64,000 nucleotides of DNA from Streptomyces rubradiris (GCF_016860525.1 NZ_BNEA01000015.1:992001-1056000); one strand, 5' to 3'; positions 1-10,255 are shown, numbered from the stretch's first letter. Translations and numbers: made by a program. The notes: generated by a model not told the origin, from the letters alone.

Positions 1-744
1 GCCGAAGGTGCCGGCGAGTTCGGCCTCCTGCTCGGCGAGGGTGCCGCTGGTGGTGGTGAAGTCGGTGAGCGCGGCGAGGATGTCGGGGGCGGCGTCCGCG
101 TAGACATGGCTGACCTTCACCAGTTCCTTGAGGTCGCGGTTGAGCGTGGGCAGCTGGGGGTTGAACCGGCGCAGGTGCGCGTCGAGCCGGGTGAGGGTGG
201 CGCCGAGCCGGTCGCCGCGGCCCTCCAGGGCCTGGGAGACGGCGGAGAGGGTGGCGGAGAGCTTGTGCGGCTGGACGGCGGTGAGCATCGGCAGCACGTT
301 GTCGAGGACCTGCTGGAGTTCCACGGCGTTCGCGGAGCGGTCCTGCGGGATGACGGCCCCGGCGGTCAGCGGCCGTGGCGAGGGGCGCGCGGGCGGTACG
401 AGCGCGACGTACCGTTCGCCGAACAGCGTGGTCGGCAGCATCTGCGCGCGCACGTCGGACGGCACCCGGTCGAGGGCGCCGGGTTTCATGGCGAGGGTGA
501 GCCGGGCGCCGTCGCCGGTGGCGTGGACGGCGCGGACCTCGCCGACGACGACGCCGCGCAGTTTGACCTCGGCGCCCAGGTGCATCTCGTTGCCGACGCT
601 GCCGGTCTCGACGACCACCGGGGCGGAGTCGGTGAACCTCTTGTCGTAGACGGCGACGGCCAGCCAGATCAGCAGGGCGGGCACCAGCAGGAACACCACC
701 CCGGCGAAGCGGCGGCGCAGCGTGTCGCCTCGTGGTCGGCTCAT
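1..744 (-). CDS. Mce/MlaD family protein, first Mce of the operon (3' end outside window)
   Basis: This is the substrate-binding, lipid-shuttling subunit of an Mce ABC importer. The ATG at 744-742 lies one base after the stop of the upstream permease, so the genes are probably coupled. The visible 248 residues show a short basic N-terminus, one membrane anchor at about residues 14-33, then an MCE/MlaD domain (about 40-115, with the LRGVVVGEV and PTTLFGERYVAL segments), followed by the helical region typical of Mce proteins. The gene continues past base 1, so its length cannot be judged. Actinobacterial mce operons usually carry several mce genes in a row, and more are expected beyond the edge. 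By family, the substrate is a lipid or sterol; nothing here fixes which. Confidence 0.9.
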   Translation of the reverse strand, partial: MSRPRGDTLRRRFAGVVFLLVPALLIWLAVAVYDKRFTDSAPVVVETGSVGNEMHLGAEVKLRGVVVGEVRAVHATGDGARLTLAMKPGALDRVPSDVRAQMLPTTLFGERYVALVPPARPSPRPLTAGAVIPQDRSANAVELQQVLDNVLPMLTAVQPHKLSATLSAVSQALEGRGDRLGATLTRLDAHLRRFNPQLPTLNRDLKELVKVSHVYADAAPDILAALTDFTTTSGTLAEQEAELAGTFG

Positions 745-745
745 C

Positions 746-1552
746 TCACCCCGCCACCTTCACGGTCGTGGTCGCGCCCCACAGGGCGAGCGACAGGAAG
801 AAGTCGGTGACGCTGATCAGCACGATGGCGTTGCGTACGGACCGGCCCACGGCGACGCCGACGCCGGCCGGGCCGCCGGCGGCGCGGTAGCCGTAGTAGC
901 AGTGGGCGAGGATCACCATCACGCTGAAGATCAGCACCTTCAGCACGGACAGGAGCACGTCCGTCGGGGAGAGGAACAGGTTGAAGTAGTGGTCGTAGGT
1001 GCCCCGCGACTGGCCGTTGAACAGGACGGTGACCAGTCGGGAGGACAGGTAGGAGGAGAGCAGGCCGATCGCGTAGAGGGGGATGATGGCGACGACCCCG
1101 GCGATGACGCGGGTGGTGACGAGGTAGGGCATGGAGCGGATGCCCATGCCTTCGAGGGCGTCGACCTCCTCGTTGATGCGCATGGCGCCGAGCTGCGCGG
1201 TGAAGCCGGCGCCGACGGTCGCGGAGAGGGCGAGCCCGGCGACGAGGGGGGCGATCTCGCGGGTGTTGAAGTAGGCGGAGACGAATCCGGTGAACGCGGC
1301 GGTGCCGATCTGGTCGAGGGCCGCGTACCCCTGGAGTCCGACGACGGTCCCGGTGAACAGGGTCATCGCGATCATCACGCCGATGGTGCCGCCGATGACG
1401 CCGAGCCCTCCGGTGCCGAAGGCGACCTCGGCGAGGAGGCGCTGGACCTCTTTGAGGTAGCGGCGCAGGGCGCGCGGGATCCACAGCAGGGCCCGGGTGT
1501 AGAAGAGCAGGTGGTCGCCGGAGCGGTCGAGCCAGGCGAGCGGGGAGGCCAT
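746..1552 (-). CDS. YrbE/MlaE-family permease of Mce transporter (second permease)
   Basis: Membrane permease of the Mce importer, 268 residues, the usual size for YrbE/MlaE proteins. About five hydrophobic segments are visible, with the conserved central region that includes GAGFTAQLGAMRINEEVDAL (the family's EExDAL-type coupling motif facing the ATPase). It follows the other permease by 6 bp and precedes the Mce gene by 1 bp, so it is part of one operon. It corresponds to YrbE-B by position. Actinobacterial systems carry paired, non-identical YrbE proteins that probably form a heterodimer. Confidence 0.93.
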   Translation of the reverse strand: MASPLAWLDRSGDHLLFYTRALLWIPRALRRYLKEVQRLLAEVAFGTGGLGVIGGTIGVMIAMTLFTGTVVGLQGYAALDQIGTAAFTGFVSAYFNTREIAPLVAGLALSATVGAGFTAQLGAMRINEEVDALEGMGIRSMPYLVTTRVIAGVVAIIPLYAIGLLSSYLSSRLVTVLFNGQSRGTYDHYFNLFLSPTDVLLSVLKVLIFSVMVILAHCYYGYRAAGGPAGVGVAVGRSVRNAIVLISVTDFFLSLALWGATTTVKVAG

Positions 1553-1558
1553 CGCGGG

Positions 1559-2323
1559 TCAGCCCCCCTTCGGCGGGACGATCCGGAGGTACAGGACCGT
1601 CATGACCATGTTGACGAAGAAGAGCAGGAGGAAGGTGATGACGACGGACTGGTTGACGGCGTCGCCGACCCCCTTGGGACCGCCACGCGGGTTGAGCCCC
1701 CGGAAGGCGGCGACGATACCCGCGATGAACCCGAAGACCAGGGCCTTGAGTTCGCTGATGTAGAGATCGGCCGGCTGGGCGAGGGAGGAGAAGCTGGACA
1801 GGTAGGCGGCGGGGGTGCCGTCCTGCAGGATGACGTTGAAGAAGTAGCCGCCGAGGGTGCCGACGACGGAGACCAGGCCGTTGAGCAGGACCGCCACGCC
1901 CATGGTGGCCAGCACCCGGGGCACGACCAGGCGCTGGACGGGCGAGACGCCCATGACCTCCATGGCCTCCAGCTCTTCGCGGATCTTGCGGGAGCCCAGG
2001 TCGGCGCAGATGGCGGAGCCGCCGGCGCCGGCGATCAGCAGGGCGACGATGAGCGGGCTGGCCTGCTGGACGACGGCGAGCACGCTGGCGCCCCCGGTGA
2101 AGGACTGGGCGCCCAGTTGCCGGGTGAGCGAGCCGACCTGGAGCGCGATGACCGCGCCGAAGGGGATGGAGACGAGAGCGGCGGGCAGGATGGTGACTCC
2201 GGCGACGAACCAGAACTGCTCGATGAACTCGCGGAACTGGAAGGGCCGCCGGAACATGGCACGGCCGACCTCGACGGCGAGCGCGAAGAGCCGCCCGGTC
2301 TGCCGCAGCGCTCCGGTGATCAT
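1559..2323 (-). CDS. YrbE/MlaE-family permease of Mce transporter (first permease)
   Basis: Permease subunit of 254 residues paired with the next gene. Hydrophobic segments alternate with the MlaE signature: the SPLIVALLIAGAGGSAICAD stretch followed by IREELEAMEVMGVSP, the expected ATPase-contact motif. Its ATG overlaps the ATPase stop codon as ATGA (2320-2323), indicating translational coupling. It corresponds to YrbE-A by position. Both permeases are plausibly active since no residues or segments look missing. Confidence 0.93.
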   Translation of the reverse strand: MITGALRQTGRLFALAVEVGRAMFRRPFQFREFIEQFWFVAGVTILPAALVSIPFGAVIALQVGSLTRQLGAQSFTGGASVLAVVQQASPLIVALLIAGAGGSAICADLGSRKIREELEAMEVMGVSPVQRLVVPRVLATMGVAVLLNGLVSVVGTLGGYFFNVILQDGTPAAYLSSFSSLAQPADLYISELKALVFGFIAGIVAAFRGLNPRGGPKGVGDAVNQSVVITFLLLFFVNMVMTVLYLRIVPPKGG

Positions 2324-3327
2324 GCGCCGCTCCCGGCGGCGGGGATCGGCCGGGTGGGTGGCGCGGCGCTGTCCGCGTAGGTCCGCAGGATGGCGGCGCG
2401 GGCGGCGGAGGGCAGTTGGTCGATCATCCGCAGGACGCGTTCCCGCCGTCGGGTGACGGCGCGGCGGTACGGCAGTCCGGGCGACGGCTCCAGCTGCGGC
2501 ACGATCCTGCGGGGCTCGGCGGTGGCGCGGGCGGTGCTCGCCTCGGCCGCGAGGGTGGCCGCGTCCTTCTCCTCCGACATTCCGATGGGGCCTTCACGCC
2601 GGCCGGCGAGGAACTGGGCGACCACCGGTTCCTCGCTGGTGAGCAGCACCTCGCGCGGGCCGAAGGTGACGAGTTCGCGCCGGAAGAGCATCCCCATGTT
2701 GTCGGGCACGGTGGCGGCGATGTCGAGGTTGTGGGTGACGATGAGCATCGTCGCGTCGAGCTGCGCGTTCAGGTCGATCAGCAGCTGGGAGAGGTAGGCG
2801 GTGCGGACCGGGTCGAGGCCGGAGTCCGGTTCGTCACAGAGGATGATCTGCGGGTCCAGCACGAGCGCGCGGGCCAGTCCGGCCCGTTTGCGCATGCCTC
2901 CGCTGATCTCCCCCGGCAGTTTGCCCTCCGCGCCCAGCAGTCCGACGATCTCGATCCGCTCCATGACGATGCGGCGGATCTCCGACTCCTTCTTGCGGGT
3001 GTGCTCGCGCAACGGGAAGGCGATATTGTCGAACAGCGACATGGATCCGAACAGGGCCCCGTCCTGGAACATGAGCCCGAACAACTTACGGGTCTCATAG
3101 ATTTCCCGCTCGGGGCTGTTCACCATGTCCACCCCATTGATGAGCACCCGGCCTTTCTCGGGTTTGAGCAGCCCGACGAGCGACTTCAGGAAGACGGTCT
3201 TCCCGGTGCCGGACGGCCCCAGCATGACGCTTACTTCTCCGGCCGGAAGAGTGAGTGTCACGTCCCGCCAGATGCTCTGCTTACCGAAGGACTTGGTCAG
3301 ACCTTCGACCACCACTTCGACGCCCAT
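2320..3327 (-). CDS. Mce transporter ATPase (MkL/MlaF type)
   Basis: ATP-binding subunit that energises the Mce importer. In order: Walker A GPSGTGKT near residue 38, Q-loop in FGLMFQDGALF, the signature ISGGMRKRAGLARAL, Walker B IILCDEPDSGLDPV and the H-loop VTHNL. About 90 residues follow the core domain; long C-terminal tails are known in the actinobacterial MkL/MceG group. The start is secure: an almost perfect ribosome site (GGAGGTGAT) precedes the ATG. First gene of the operon; an upstream TTAC-n6-GTAA operator candidate lies at 3575-3590. Unlike mycobacterial MceG, it is encoded inside the operon. Confidence 0.94.
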   Translation of the reverse strand: MGVEVVVEGLTKSFGKQSIWRDVTLTLPAGEVSVMLGPSGTGKTVFLKSLVGLLKPEKGRVLINGVDMVNSPEREIYETRKLFGLMFQDGALFGSMSLFDNIAFPLREHTRKKESEIRRIVMERIEIVGLLGAEGKLPGEISGGMRKRAGLARALVLDPQIILCDEPDSGLDPVRTAYLSQLLIDLNAQLDATMLIVTHNLDIAATVPDNMGMLFRRELVTFGPREVLLTSEEPVVAQFLAGRREGPIGMSEEKDAATLAAEASTARATAEPRRIVPQLEPSPGLPYRRAVTRRRERVLRMIDQLPSAARAAILRTYADSAAPPTRPIPAAGSGA

Positions 3328-3574
3328 ATCACCTCCAGCGGACGCAGGTTGGTTCCGTGTGCACGGGTGCGCGCGTCAACTCGGGGCGCAGCCCGCCGGC
3401 ATCGGGTGCGGCGCCACAACCCCCGCCGCCGGCCCGGCGTTTGTCACCCCGCAGACAATCCCGCTCCGCCCGTCCGCGCCTCGGCGCGGACAGGACGGGC
3501 CGGCGGCCGGAAGGCATCCGCCACGGCTCGGCCGGCGGGGGTCGCCGACCTGGCACCGAGCACCGCACCGGCAC

Positions 3575-3590
3575 GTTACGGCCCAGTAAC
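3575..3590. promoter_or_regulatory. Candidate TetR-type operator upstream of mce operon
   Basis: GTTACGGCCCAGTAAC has GTTAC/GTAAC arms. It shares TTAC-nn-C-n-CAGTAA with the strong palindrome in front of the lipase gene at 17694-17711. It lies about 250 bp upstream of the mce ATPase start. The regulator is not identified; TetR-type control of mce loci is known in actinobacteria. Function is inferred. Confidence 0.45.
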
Positions 3591-3778
3591 CGCGGGGGGC
3601 AATACAGGGTTCCAGGTTTTCGGTGAGTCCCGGTCCGGCCATGCGAAATCTGTCACGGCGCAGACAAACCCGCCTGCGGAACTTGTCGCAGAGTGAGCGA
3701 TCCGGCCCCGTGCGGGCAGGCCGGGGACACCATCTCCCGCACCGCCGAAGAGCCCCGGCTTTGGCAGCGGATGACTAA

Positions 3779-4615
<837 letters not shown>

Positions 4616-4624
4616 GGCGCCGCC

Positions 4625-4673
4625 GTCCGCGTCCGCCCGGCCGGTCACGCACCCCGGCCGGGCGGACGCGGAC
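4625..4673 (+). terminator. Strong hairpin terminator
   Basis: Perfect 20-bp inverted repeat (arms 4625-4644 and 4654-4673) with a 9-nt loop, starting 9 bp after the stop of the 3980 gene. There is no T-run, as is usual for Streptomyces terminators. It separates the gene from the next one at 4739. Confidence 0.85.
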
Positions 4674-4738
4674 CGCCCGGCCCCGCCCCCGGCGCCGTTC
4701 CCCCTTGTCCCCACCGGTGTACGACCGACTGGAGCTGT

Positions 4739-6349
4739 ATGAGAGGCCATCGCGCCGCCGCGCCGCGGCTGCCCCGGGTCCGCGCCCGCACCTCGGCCAT
4801 CGGCGCGTTCGTGGTGCTCGCCGCCATGGTCCCGGCCGCGGTCTCGGCCGCGGGCACCCAGGAGGCGGATGTCGCGCTCCCCTACGTCTGCCGGCTGCCC
4901 TCGGGAGAACAGCCCGCGACGGTACGCGTCACGGCAGGCTTCCCCGCCACCGCCGAGGCGGGCAGGGCGTTCACCCCCACCGGTGTCACCACCACCGTCG
5001 AGCTGCCGGCCGCAGCGGTGGCGGACCTCGCCCGCGGCCGGGCGGCCGGCGTGCGCGCGGTGACCCGCCTCGGGGTCGGCATCGCGCAGGGCGAGGCGGC
5101 GGCCGAGGCGACCTGGCGCGGTACCGCGCGGCCGGCCGCCCTGCCCGCCTCGGGACCCCTGACGCTGACCGCGACGGGCGAAGTCCCCTCCGTCACCGCC
5201 CGCGTGGCCGGCGACCTCGCCTTCTCCGCCCGCGCCCTCGACCTCGATCTGGCGCTCGACACCCCGGACGGCACCGCCGCCGACCCCGCCGCGCTGACCA
5301 TCGGCTGCTCGCTCGCCGAGGACGCGCCCGAGCGGGGCCTGCTGGCCACCGTACCGATCGGGCCGGACCCCGGGCCCCCGGCCACCACCCCCGCCTCACC
5401 GACGCCCTCCGTCCCGGCGCCGGACGGCGGCTCACCCGGGGCGTCCGGCAGCCCGCACGCCCCGAACGAGCAGACCGGCCAGGACGGCCGGGACGATCAG
5501 AAGGGCCGGGCGCCGACGGTGACGGAACGGGCCCCGCGAGGTGCCGCCACCCGCCGCCCGGACGCCCCGCCCTGCCGCTACGACGAGCGGCACCCGTCCA
5601 CCTCGGCATCGCTGAACGCCTACATCACCGGCTACACCAACGTGCGCAAGCTCGCCGGAGCCTCCCTGATCCCCCTGTCCTGCGCGCTGATCGAGCAGGG
5701 CCCCACCGACATCGAGCTCTTCCCGGACTACAGCGGGGGCTATCTCACCCAGCACTCGCAGGGAACGCTCTGGTACCGGGGCGAGCCGCGGACCCCTCCG
5801 TTCCAGGCGACCTTCCTGACCTTCGGCTTCGTGCCGACGAAGGCCACCATGGTGCTGGAGCAGACGGGGCCCATGACCATGGACGGCAAGGGCGAGACCT
5901 CGTTCGTCACCCAGTTCACCAAGCTGGAGACACGGATCCGGGTCCCGCTGGTCCTGCGGGTGACCGCCCTGGAGGTCAACGGGACCCCGCTGGACGTCGG
6001 TACCGGCTGCCGGACGCGGTCCCCGCTGCGCTCGGAGGAGCCCGAGCCCGCGAAGTTCCCCGGTGACCACCTGGTGCTGACCGGCCGCAGCTCGCACCAG
6101 CCCCCCGCCCTGCCCGTCGGCTATCTGCTCAGCTCCGGCGGCCCGCTGACCGGTGAGGTGACCATCCCCGCCTTCACCCACTGCGGCGGCAAGGGCGAGA
6201 ACCTCGACCGCCTGCTCACCGCCTCGGTGTCCGGCCCCGGCAACTACGTCAAGCAGATGCAGGGCCAGACCTGCGCGGTGCAGGTCTTCAACCCCGACCA
6301 GTGCACCAAGGACCTGCAACCCCTCGTCATTCCCGTCCCCGAGCGCTGA
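4739..6349 (+). CDS. Secreted DUF6801-type protein with C-terminal beta domain
   Basis: A 536-residue exported protein. An N-terminal signal/anchor segment (about residues 17-40) is followed by a region that resembles DUF6801 (about 42-205, with conserved YVCRLPSG and GCSLAEDAP Cys segments). A Pro/Gly/Asp-rich linker (about 205-280) leads to a second beta-rich domain (about 290-515). That last domain carries GCRT near residue 422 and an ending of the form P-x-x-T-x-CG-x3-L...SGPGN near 485-500. The same pattern ends the lipase-like protein at 17756, so the two are probably related. No catalytic motif is seen. A surface binding protein that works with the mce importer is plausible. DUF6801 is assigned from memory of the family. 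Confidence 0.75.
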   Translation: MRGHRAAAPRLPRVRARTSAIGAFVVLAAMVPAAVSAAGTQEADVALPYVCRLPSGEQPATVRVTAGFPATAEAGRAFTPTGVTTTVELPAAAVADLARGRAAGVRAVTRLGVGIAQGEAAAEATWRGTARPAALPASGPLTLTATGEVPSVTARVAGDLAFSARALDLDLALDTPDGTAADPAALTIGCSLAEDAPERGLLATVPIGPDPGPPATTPASPTPSVPAPDGGSPGASGSPHAPNEQTGQDGRDDQKGRAPTVTERAPRGAATRRPDAPPCRYDERHPSTSASLNAYITGYTNVRKLAGASLIPLSCALIEQGPTDIELFPDYSGGYLTQHSQGTLWYRGEPRTPPFQATFLTFGFVPTKATMVLEQTGPMTMDGKGETSFVTQFTKLETRIRVPLVLRVTALEVNGTPLDVGTGCRTRSPLRSEEPEPAKFPGDHLVLTGRSSHQPPALPVGYLLSSGGPLTGEVTIPAFTHCGGKGENLDRLLTASVSGPGNYVKQMQGQTCAVQVFNPDQCTKDLQPLVIPVPER

Positions 6350-6396
6350 GCCGTCCCCGCTCGGCACTTCCCCCTTCGCCCCGGAAGGCCACCACC

Positions 6397-7338
6397 ATGC
6401 CCCGGCTCTCCACCCGCACCCGGCTCTGTGCCGTCGCCGCCCTCACCGCGCTCGGCACCCTCGCCTCCATCGGCGGCGCGACGGCCGCCGACCCCACGCT
6501 GAACGGTCAGTGGGCCCCCTTCACCCGCTGCCCCGTGGACGCCCCGGCGATGCTGGCCGCCGACGGTTCCGACCGGACCCCGCAGTGCGTGGTCTCCACC
6601 TCGGCCAGCGGCTCCATCAAGCTGGGCAAGACCACCGTGGTCACGGGCCGGACCAACCTCCAGTTCGGTGTCGTGCAGAACGCGGACGGCACCAGCACCG
6701 TCGTCGCCCCGCCCTCCGGCGCGCTGGTCGCCGACTCCGCCACCGTCCCCGGCGGTCTGCTCGGCCTGATGTGCCCGAGCGACATCCCGGTGATCACCGG
6801 CATCTGCCAGACCCTCAGCGACGCCAAGCTGAACAAGATCACCGCCACCATGGAGTCCGTCGGCGCGCCGTACGCCTTCGACCAGACCGCGGGCGTCCTG
6901 AAGGACATGCCGATCATCGCCCTGCCGGTCCGCGTCCACCTGCAGAACCCGCTCCTCGGCGACAACTGCTACATCGGGTCGGCGTCCGCGCCGATCGTGC
7001 TGCGCCCGAAGAACCTCGACTACCCGGCGTTCGGGATGACCTTCTTCAAGGGGGACGGCACGGCCGACGACGCCGGCGAGATGAGCCGGATCGACCTCAC
7101 CGGCGCCCCGCAGAACGACAGCAGCTTCGCGGTACCGGGGGCCACCGGCTGCGGCCTGAACGTCGGCCTGATCAACGCCGCCGTCAACGCCAAGACCGGC
7201 CTGCCCTCCGCCGCCGGGAACAACAGCCTCACCCTGAACAACGCCCAGACCTCCCTGGCCGGCCTGACCGCGCCCGGCACCGTCGTACCCGACGCCGGCA
7301 AGGTGCTCGCCCGCGACTGGCACTCCGCCGTCCGGTGA
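6397..7338 (+). CDS. Secreted protein, probable partner of the DUF6801 protein
   Basis: A 313-residue exported protein: Sec signal peptide (RLSTRTR, hydrophobic core, cleavage near ATAAD at residues 28-31), then a mature beta-rich protein. It has a Cys-containing segment GDNCYIGSASAPI, and an ending with VPGATGCGLNVGLIN followed by PSAAGNNSL. These resemble the CG and GN landmarks in the last domain of the preceding gene and of the lipase at 17756. The ATG at 6397 begins the signal peptide; earlier in-frame starts would add an implausible basic extension. It lies 48 bp after the preceding gene, so it is likely in one transcript. Function unknown. Confidence 0.72.
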   Translation: MPRLSTRTRLCAVAALTALGTLASIGGATAADPTLNGQWAPFTRCPVDAPAMLAADGSDRTPQCVVSTSASGSIKLGKTTVVTGRTNLQFGVVQNADGTSTVVAPPSGALVADSATVPGGLLGLMCPSDIPVITGICQTLSDAKLNKITATMESVGAPYAFDQTAGVLKDMPIIALPVRVHLQNPLLGDNCYIGSASAPIVLRPKNLDYPAFGMTFFKGDGTADDAGEMSRIDLTGAPQNDSSFAVPGATGCGLNVGLINAAVNAKTGLPSAAGNNSLTLNNAQTSLAGLTAPGTVVPDAGKVLARDWHSAVR

Positions 7339-7412
7339 CGGCCACGGCCCGGCCGTTTCCGGGCGGCGAGCTTCGCCGGGCACCGGCGTAATCCGCCTGA
7401 ACGGTGTACACC

Positions 7413-7458
7413 CGGCGGCCGAGTTGATTAAGTGTCAGCACCCAGACCGGTGTGACAC
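7413..7458. promoter_or_regulatory. Palindromes upstream of PucR-type regulator
   Basis: A perfect 10-bp palindrome GGTGTACACC (7413-7422) and an inverted repeat GTGTCA-n15-TGACAC (7432-7458) lie 90-135 bp before the regulator gene. They may be self-regulatory sites. Evidence is symmetry and position only. Confidence 0.3.
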
Positions 7459-7548
7459 CTGGTGGACCGGTCCGGGCGCCGTCCGCGCGAGGCGGGCGGT
7501 GCCCGGCCGGCCACCTCGCCGGACACTTCTGAGCGCAAGAGGTGACTT

Positions 7549-8760
7549 ATGCCCTCGATCGCACGGTCCCCCGAGGTCGGCGAACCGCTCGGCCCCCTCC
7601 CCAAGAGGTTCGCGGCCTTCATACGGCCCGAACTGCCGGGCCTGCTCAACGAGATACGAGCGGAGGTCACCCGCGCCTACCCGGTGTACGGCCGGCTGCT
7701 CAACGGGCCGAGCGGGGACGCGATCCGCCAGGGCGTGGAACTGGCGGTGGTGACCTTCGTGGACCGGGTGGCCGATCCCGGCAAGCGCTCGGAAGCCCGC
7801 GACGAACTGCTGCGCAGGTTCGGCCGGGTGGAGGCGTACGAAGGCCGCGACCTGCACACCCTGCAAGGCGCCTACCGCCTCGGGGCGCGGATCACGCTGC
7901 GCCGCGCCAAGACGATCGGGCGGCAGCACAACCTCTCCCCCGCCCTCGTCCTCTCCTTCGCCGACGCCCTCTTCGCCTACGTCGACGAGCTGGAGGCGGT
8001 CACCCGTGAGGGGTACGCGGAGGTGCGGGAGCGGGCCGCCTCCGAGGTGTCCGCGTTACGAAGACGCCTGCTGCACCTCATCCTGGCCGCACCGCCGCTG
8101 CCCGGGACCACCGTCACCGAGCTGGCCGAGGCGGCCGGCTGGGAGCTGCCCCTACGGTGCACCCTGGTCGCGCTGCGCCCCCCGGTGGCCGACCGCGTCC
8201 AGGCCGCGCTCGACGAGGACGTCCTCGTCGACCTCGACATGCCCCAGCCCCACCTGCTCGTCCCCGGCAGCCTCACCCCGCAGCGCCTGGCGATGCTCCG
8301 CAAGGCGCTGTCCGGCACCCGTGCCGTGCTCGGTCTCACCGTCCCGCTCGGCCAGGCCGCCGACTCGGTGCGCTGGGCGCGCCGCATCCTGCAACTGGTG
8401 GACGACGGAGTGGTCCCCAACGCCCCGCTGATCGCCTGCGAGGACCACCTCACCACCCTGTGGCTGTTGTCCGACCAGGCCCTGGCCGACCATCTCGCGG
8501 CCCGCGAACTGGCCCCGCTCGACGGGCTCCCGCCCAGTCGGCGCGGCCGGCTCATCGAGACCCTGCGGGTCCACATCTCCACCCGCGCGCCCGCGGAGCA
8601 GGTGGGCGAGATGCTGGGCGTCCACGCCCAGACCGTCCGCTACCGCCTGCGCACCCTGGACTCCCACCTCGGCGACCGGCTCGCCGACCCCGAGCACCGT
8701 TTCGCCCTGGAGGTCGCCCTGCGCGCGCTGCACCTGCGGGGGCACGACGGCCCGCGGTGA
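7549..8760 (+). CDS. PucR/CdaR-type transcriptional regulator
   Basis: A 403-residue DNA-binding regulator. The N-terminal 150 residues are helical with no recognised sensor domain. The middle matches the GGDEF-like fold typical of this family, and the C-terminus (about 335-395) is the PucR helix-turn-helix with VHAQTVRYRLRTLDSHLG, the family's signature. Members regulate secondary metabolism or nutrient catabolism genes. The ATG at 7549 follows AAGAGGTGA at a good distance. It is encoded just downstream of the secreted-protein genes and could control them, but equally could act elsewhere. It is not of TetR type, so it is not an obvious match for the TTAC-n6-GTAA sites. Confidence 0.87.
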   Translation: MPSIARSPEVGEPLGPLPKRFAAFIRPELPGLLNEIRAEVTRAYPVYGRLLNGPSGDAIRQGVELAVVTFVDRVADPGKRSEARDELLRRFGRVEAYEGRDLHTLQGAYRLGARITLRRAKTIGRQHNLSPALVLSFADALFAYVDELEAVTREGYAEVRERAASEVSALRRRLLHLILAAPPLPGTTVTELAEAAGWELPLRCTLVALRPPVADRVQAALDEDVLVDLDMPQPHLLVPGSLTPQRLAMLRKALSGTRAVLGLTVPLGQAADSVRWARRILQLVDDGVVPNAPLIACEDHLTTLWLLSDQALADHLAARELAPLDGLPPSRRGRLIETLRVHISTRAPAEQVGEMLGVHAQTVRYRLRTLDSHLGDRLADPEHRFALEVALRALHLRGHDGPR

Positions 8761-8988
8761 GGCGGCACGGTACGTCGCGTGGGAACGGGCGGCCGGGGCG
8801 GCCCCGCCGGCGGACGACAGCGCCGTGCGCGCTCCGCCGGCCCCTCCACCCGACGGCCGATGACGGCAGCGCCGTACGTGCCCCGCCAGAACCTCGCCCG
8901 GCGGCCGCTCCCCCGAGCACCGGCCCGTCGGCCCCGGGGCGACCGGATACAGTGCGGCGACACGGCAGCCCGGTCAGGGAGGGGAAGC

Positions 8989-10209
8989 GTGACCGACACC
9001 AGCAGCACCCGGCCCGCCGAGGGCGGGGCGCGAGCACCGCGGCGGAGCCTGCCGCACCGCCTGCTGCGCCACCTCCCCCTGATCGCCCCCGTGCTGCTGT
9101 GGGCCGTGCCCTGCTGGGTGCTCCTGTACGCCGGCCAGCACTGGCCGCTGCCCGGCACACTGGCCGGCACCGTCCTGTTCGCCGCCGGCCTCGTCGGTAT
9201 GCCGCTCGCGATGGCGCGCGGACACGGGCGGCGCCGGCAGGACCGGGCCGCGATCGTCGGTGACACCCTGCTGGGCGCCAGTTGGGTGCTGTTCACCTGG
9301 TCCGTTCTGCTCGGCGTCCTGTTGCGGCCCGCCCTGACCGTGGCCGGCGTCGAGGACGGTCAGGGCCGGGCCCGGATCGTCACGTGGGCCGTCCTCGGCG
9401 TGACCGCCGCGCTGCTCGCCTGGGGGTACGCCGAGGCCCGCCGCGTGCCGCGCGTGCGCCGGGTCGACGTGGAACTCCCGCGCCTGGGCGCCGGGCTGGA
9501 CGGGCTGCGGGTCGTCCTCGTCACCGACACCCACTACGGCCCGCTCGACCGCGCCCGCTGGTCGGCGCGGGTGTGCGAGAGGGTGAACACCCTGGAGGCC
9601 GACCTGGTGTGCCACACCGGCGACATCGCGGACGGCACGGCCGCACAGCGCCGCGCCCAGGCCGCCCCGCTCGGTACCGTGCGGGCCACCCGTGCCCGGG
9701 TCTATGTCACCGGCAACCACGAGTACTACAGCGAGGCGCAGGGCTGGGTCGACCTGATGGACGAGCTGGGCTGGGAGCCGCTGCGCAACCGCCACCTGCT
9801 GCTCGAACGCGGCGGCGACACCCTCGTGGTCGCCGGCGTGGACGACGTCACCGCCGAGTCCTCCGGTCTGGCGGGCCACCGCGCCCACCTCGCCGGAGCC
9901 CTGGACGGCGCCGATCCCGGGCTGCCCGTCCTCCTCCTGGCGCACCAGCCCAAGTTCGTCGACCGGGCGGCAGCCGCCGGCATCGACCTCCAGCTCTCCG
10001 GCCACACCCACGGCGGCCAGATCTGGCCCTTCCACCATCTGGTCCGCCTCGACCAGCCCGCCCTCGCCGGCCTCTCCCGCCATGGCACCCGCACCCTCCT
10101 GTACACCAGCCGCGGCACCGGCTTCTGGGGCCCGCCGTTCCGGGTCTTCGCCCCCAGCGAGATCACCCTGCTCGTGCTCCGCTCCCCGCACCCGTCGACC
10201 TCGTCGTAA
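8989..10209 (+). CDS. Membrane-anchored metallophosphoesterase
   Basis: A 406-residue enzyme of the calcineurin-like phosphoesterase superfamily (YkuE/YaeI-like). The first 150 residues hold about four membrane helices. The catalytic domain (about 165-395) has all the metal-binding motifs: VTDTHYG, GDIADG, GNHEYY, LLAHQP and GHTHGGQ. The GTG at 8989 follows AGGGAGGGGAAG and gives a sensible basic N-terminus before the first helix; an upstream in-frame ATG at 8779 would add 70 low-complexity residues. The substrate is unknown; relatives act on phosphodiesters or lipid-linked phosphates at the membrane. Confidence 0.88.
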   Translation: MTDTSSTRPAEGGARAPRRSLPHRLLRHLPLIAPVLLWAVPCWVLLYAGQHWPLPGTLAGTVLFAAGLVGMPLAMARGHGRRRQDRAAIVGDTLLGASWVLFTWSVLLGVLLRPALTVAGVEDGQGRARIVTWAVLGVTAALLAWGYAEARRVPRVRRVDVELPRLGAGLDGLRVVLVTDTHYGPLDRARWSARVCERVNTLEADLVCHTGDIADGTAAQRRAQAAPLGTVRATRARVYVTGNHEYYSEAQGWVDLMDELGWEPLRNRHLLLERGGDTLVVAGVDDVTAESSGLAGHRAHLAGALDGADPGLPVLLLAHQPKFVDRAAAAGIDLQLSGHTHGGQIWPFHHLVRLDQPALAGLSRHGTRTLLYTSRGTGFWGPPFRVFAPSEITLLVLRSPHPSTSS

Positions 10210-10233
10210 CACGGGTGTCACGCCACGGAAATA

Positions 10234-10255
10234 CGAAACTTTCGAGCGAAATTCG
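10234..10255. promoter_or_regulatory. CGAAA-type operator boxes of the xylanase promoter
   Basis: CGAAACTTTCG (10234-10244) and CGAAATTCG (10247-10255) are adjacent palindromes; a third related box, CGATATTTCG, lies at 10333-10342. CGAAA/TTTCG repeats are known from promoters of Streptomyces xylanase genes, where they act as negative sites. This suggests xylan-inducible expression of the gene at 10477. Confidence 0.7.

Noticed and set aside
722..2380. A 552-codon plus-strand frame across the Mce permeases
   Set aside because: The sequence is Asp/Glu/Gly/His-rich noise typical of antisense frames in Streptomyces; the minus strand encodes well-formed YrbE proteins.
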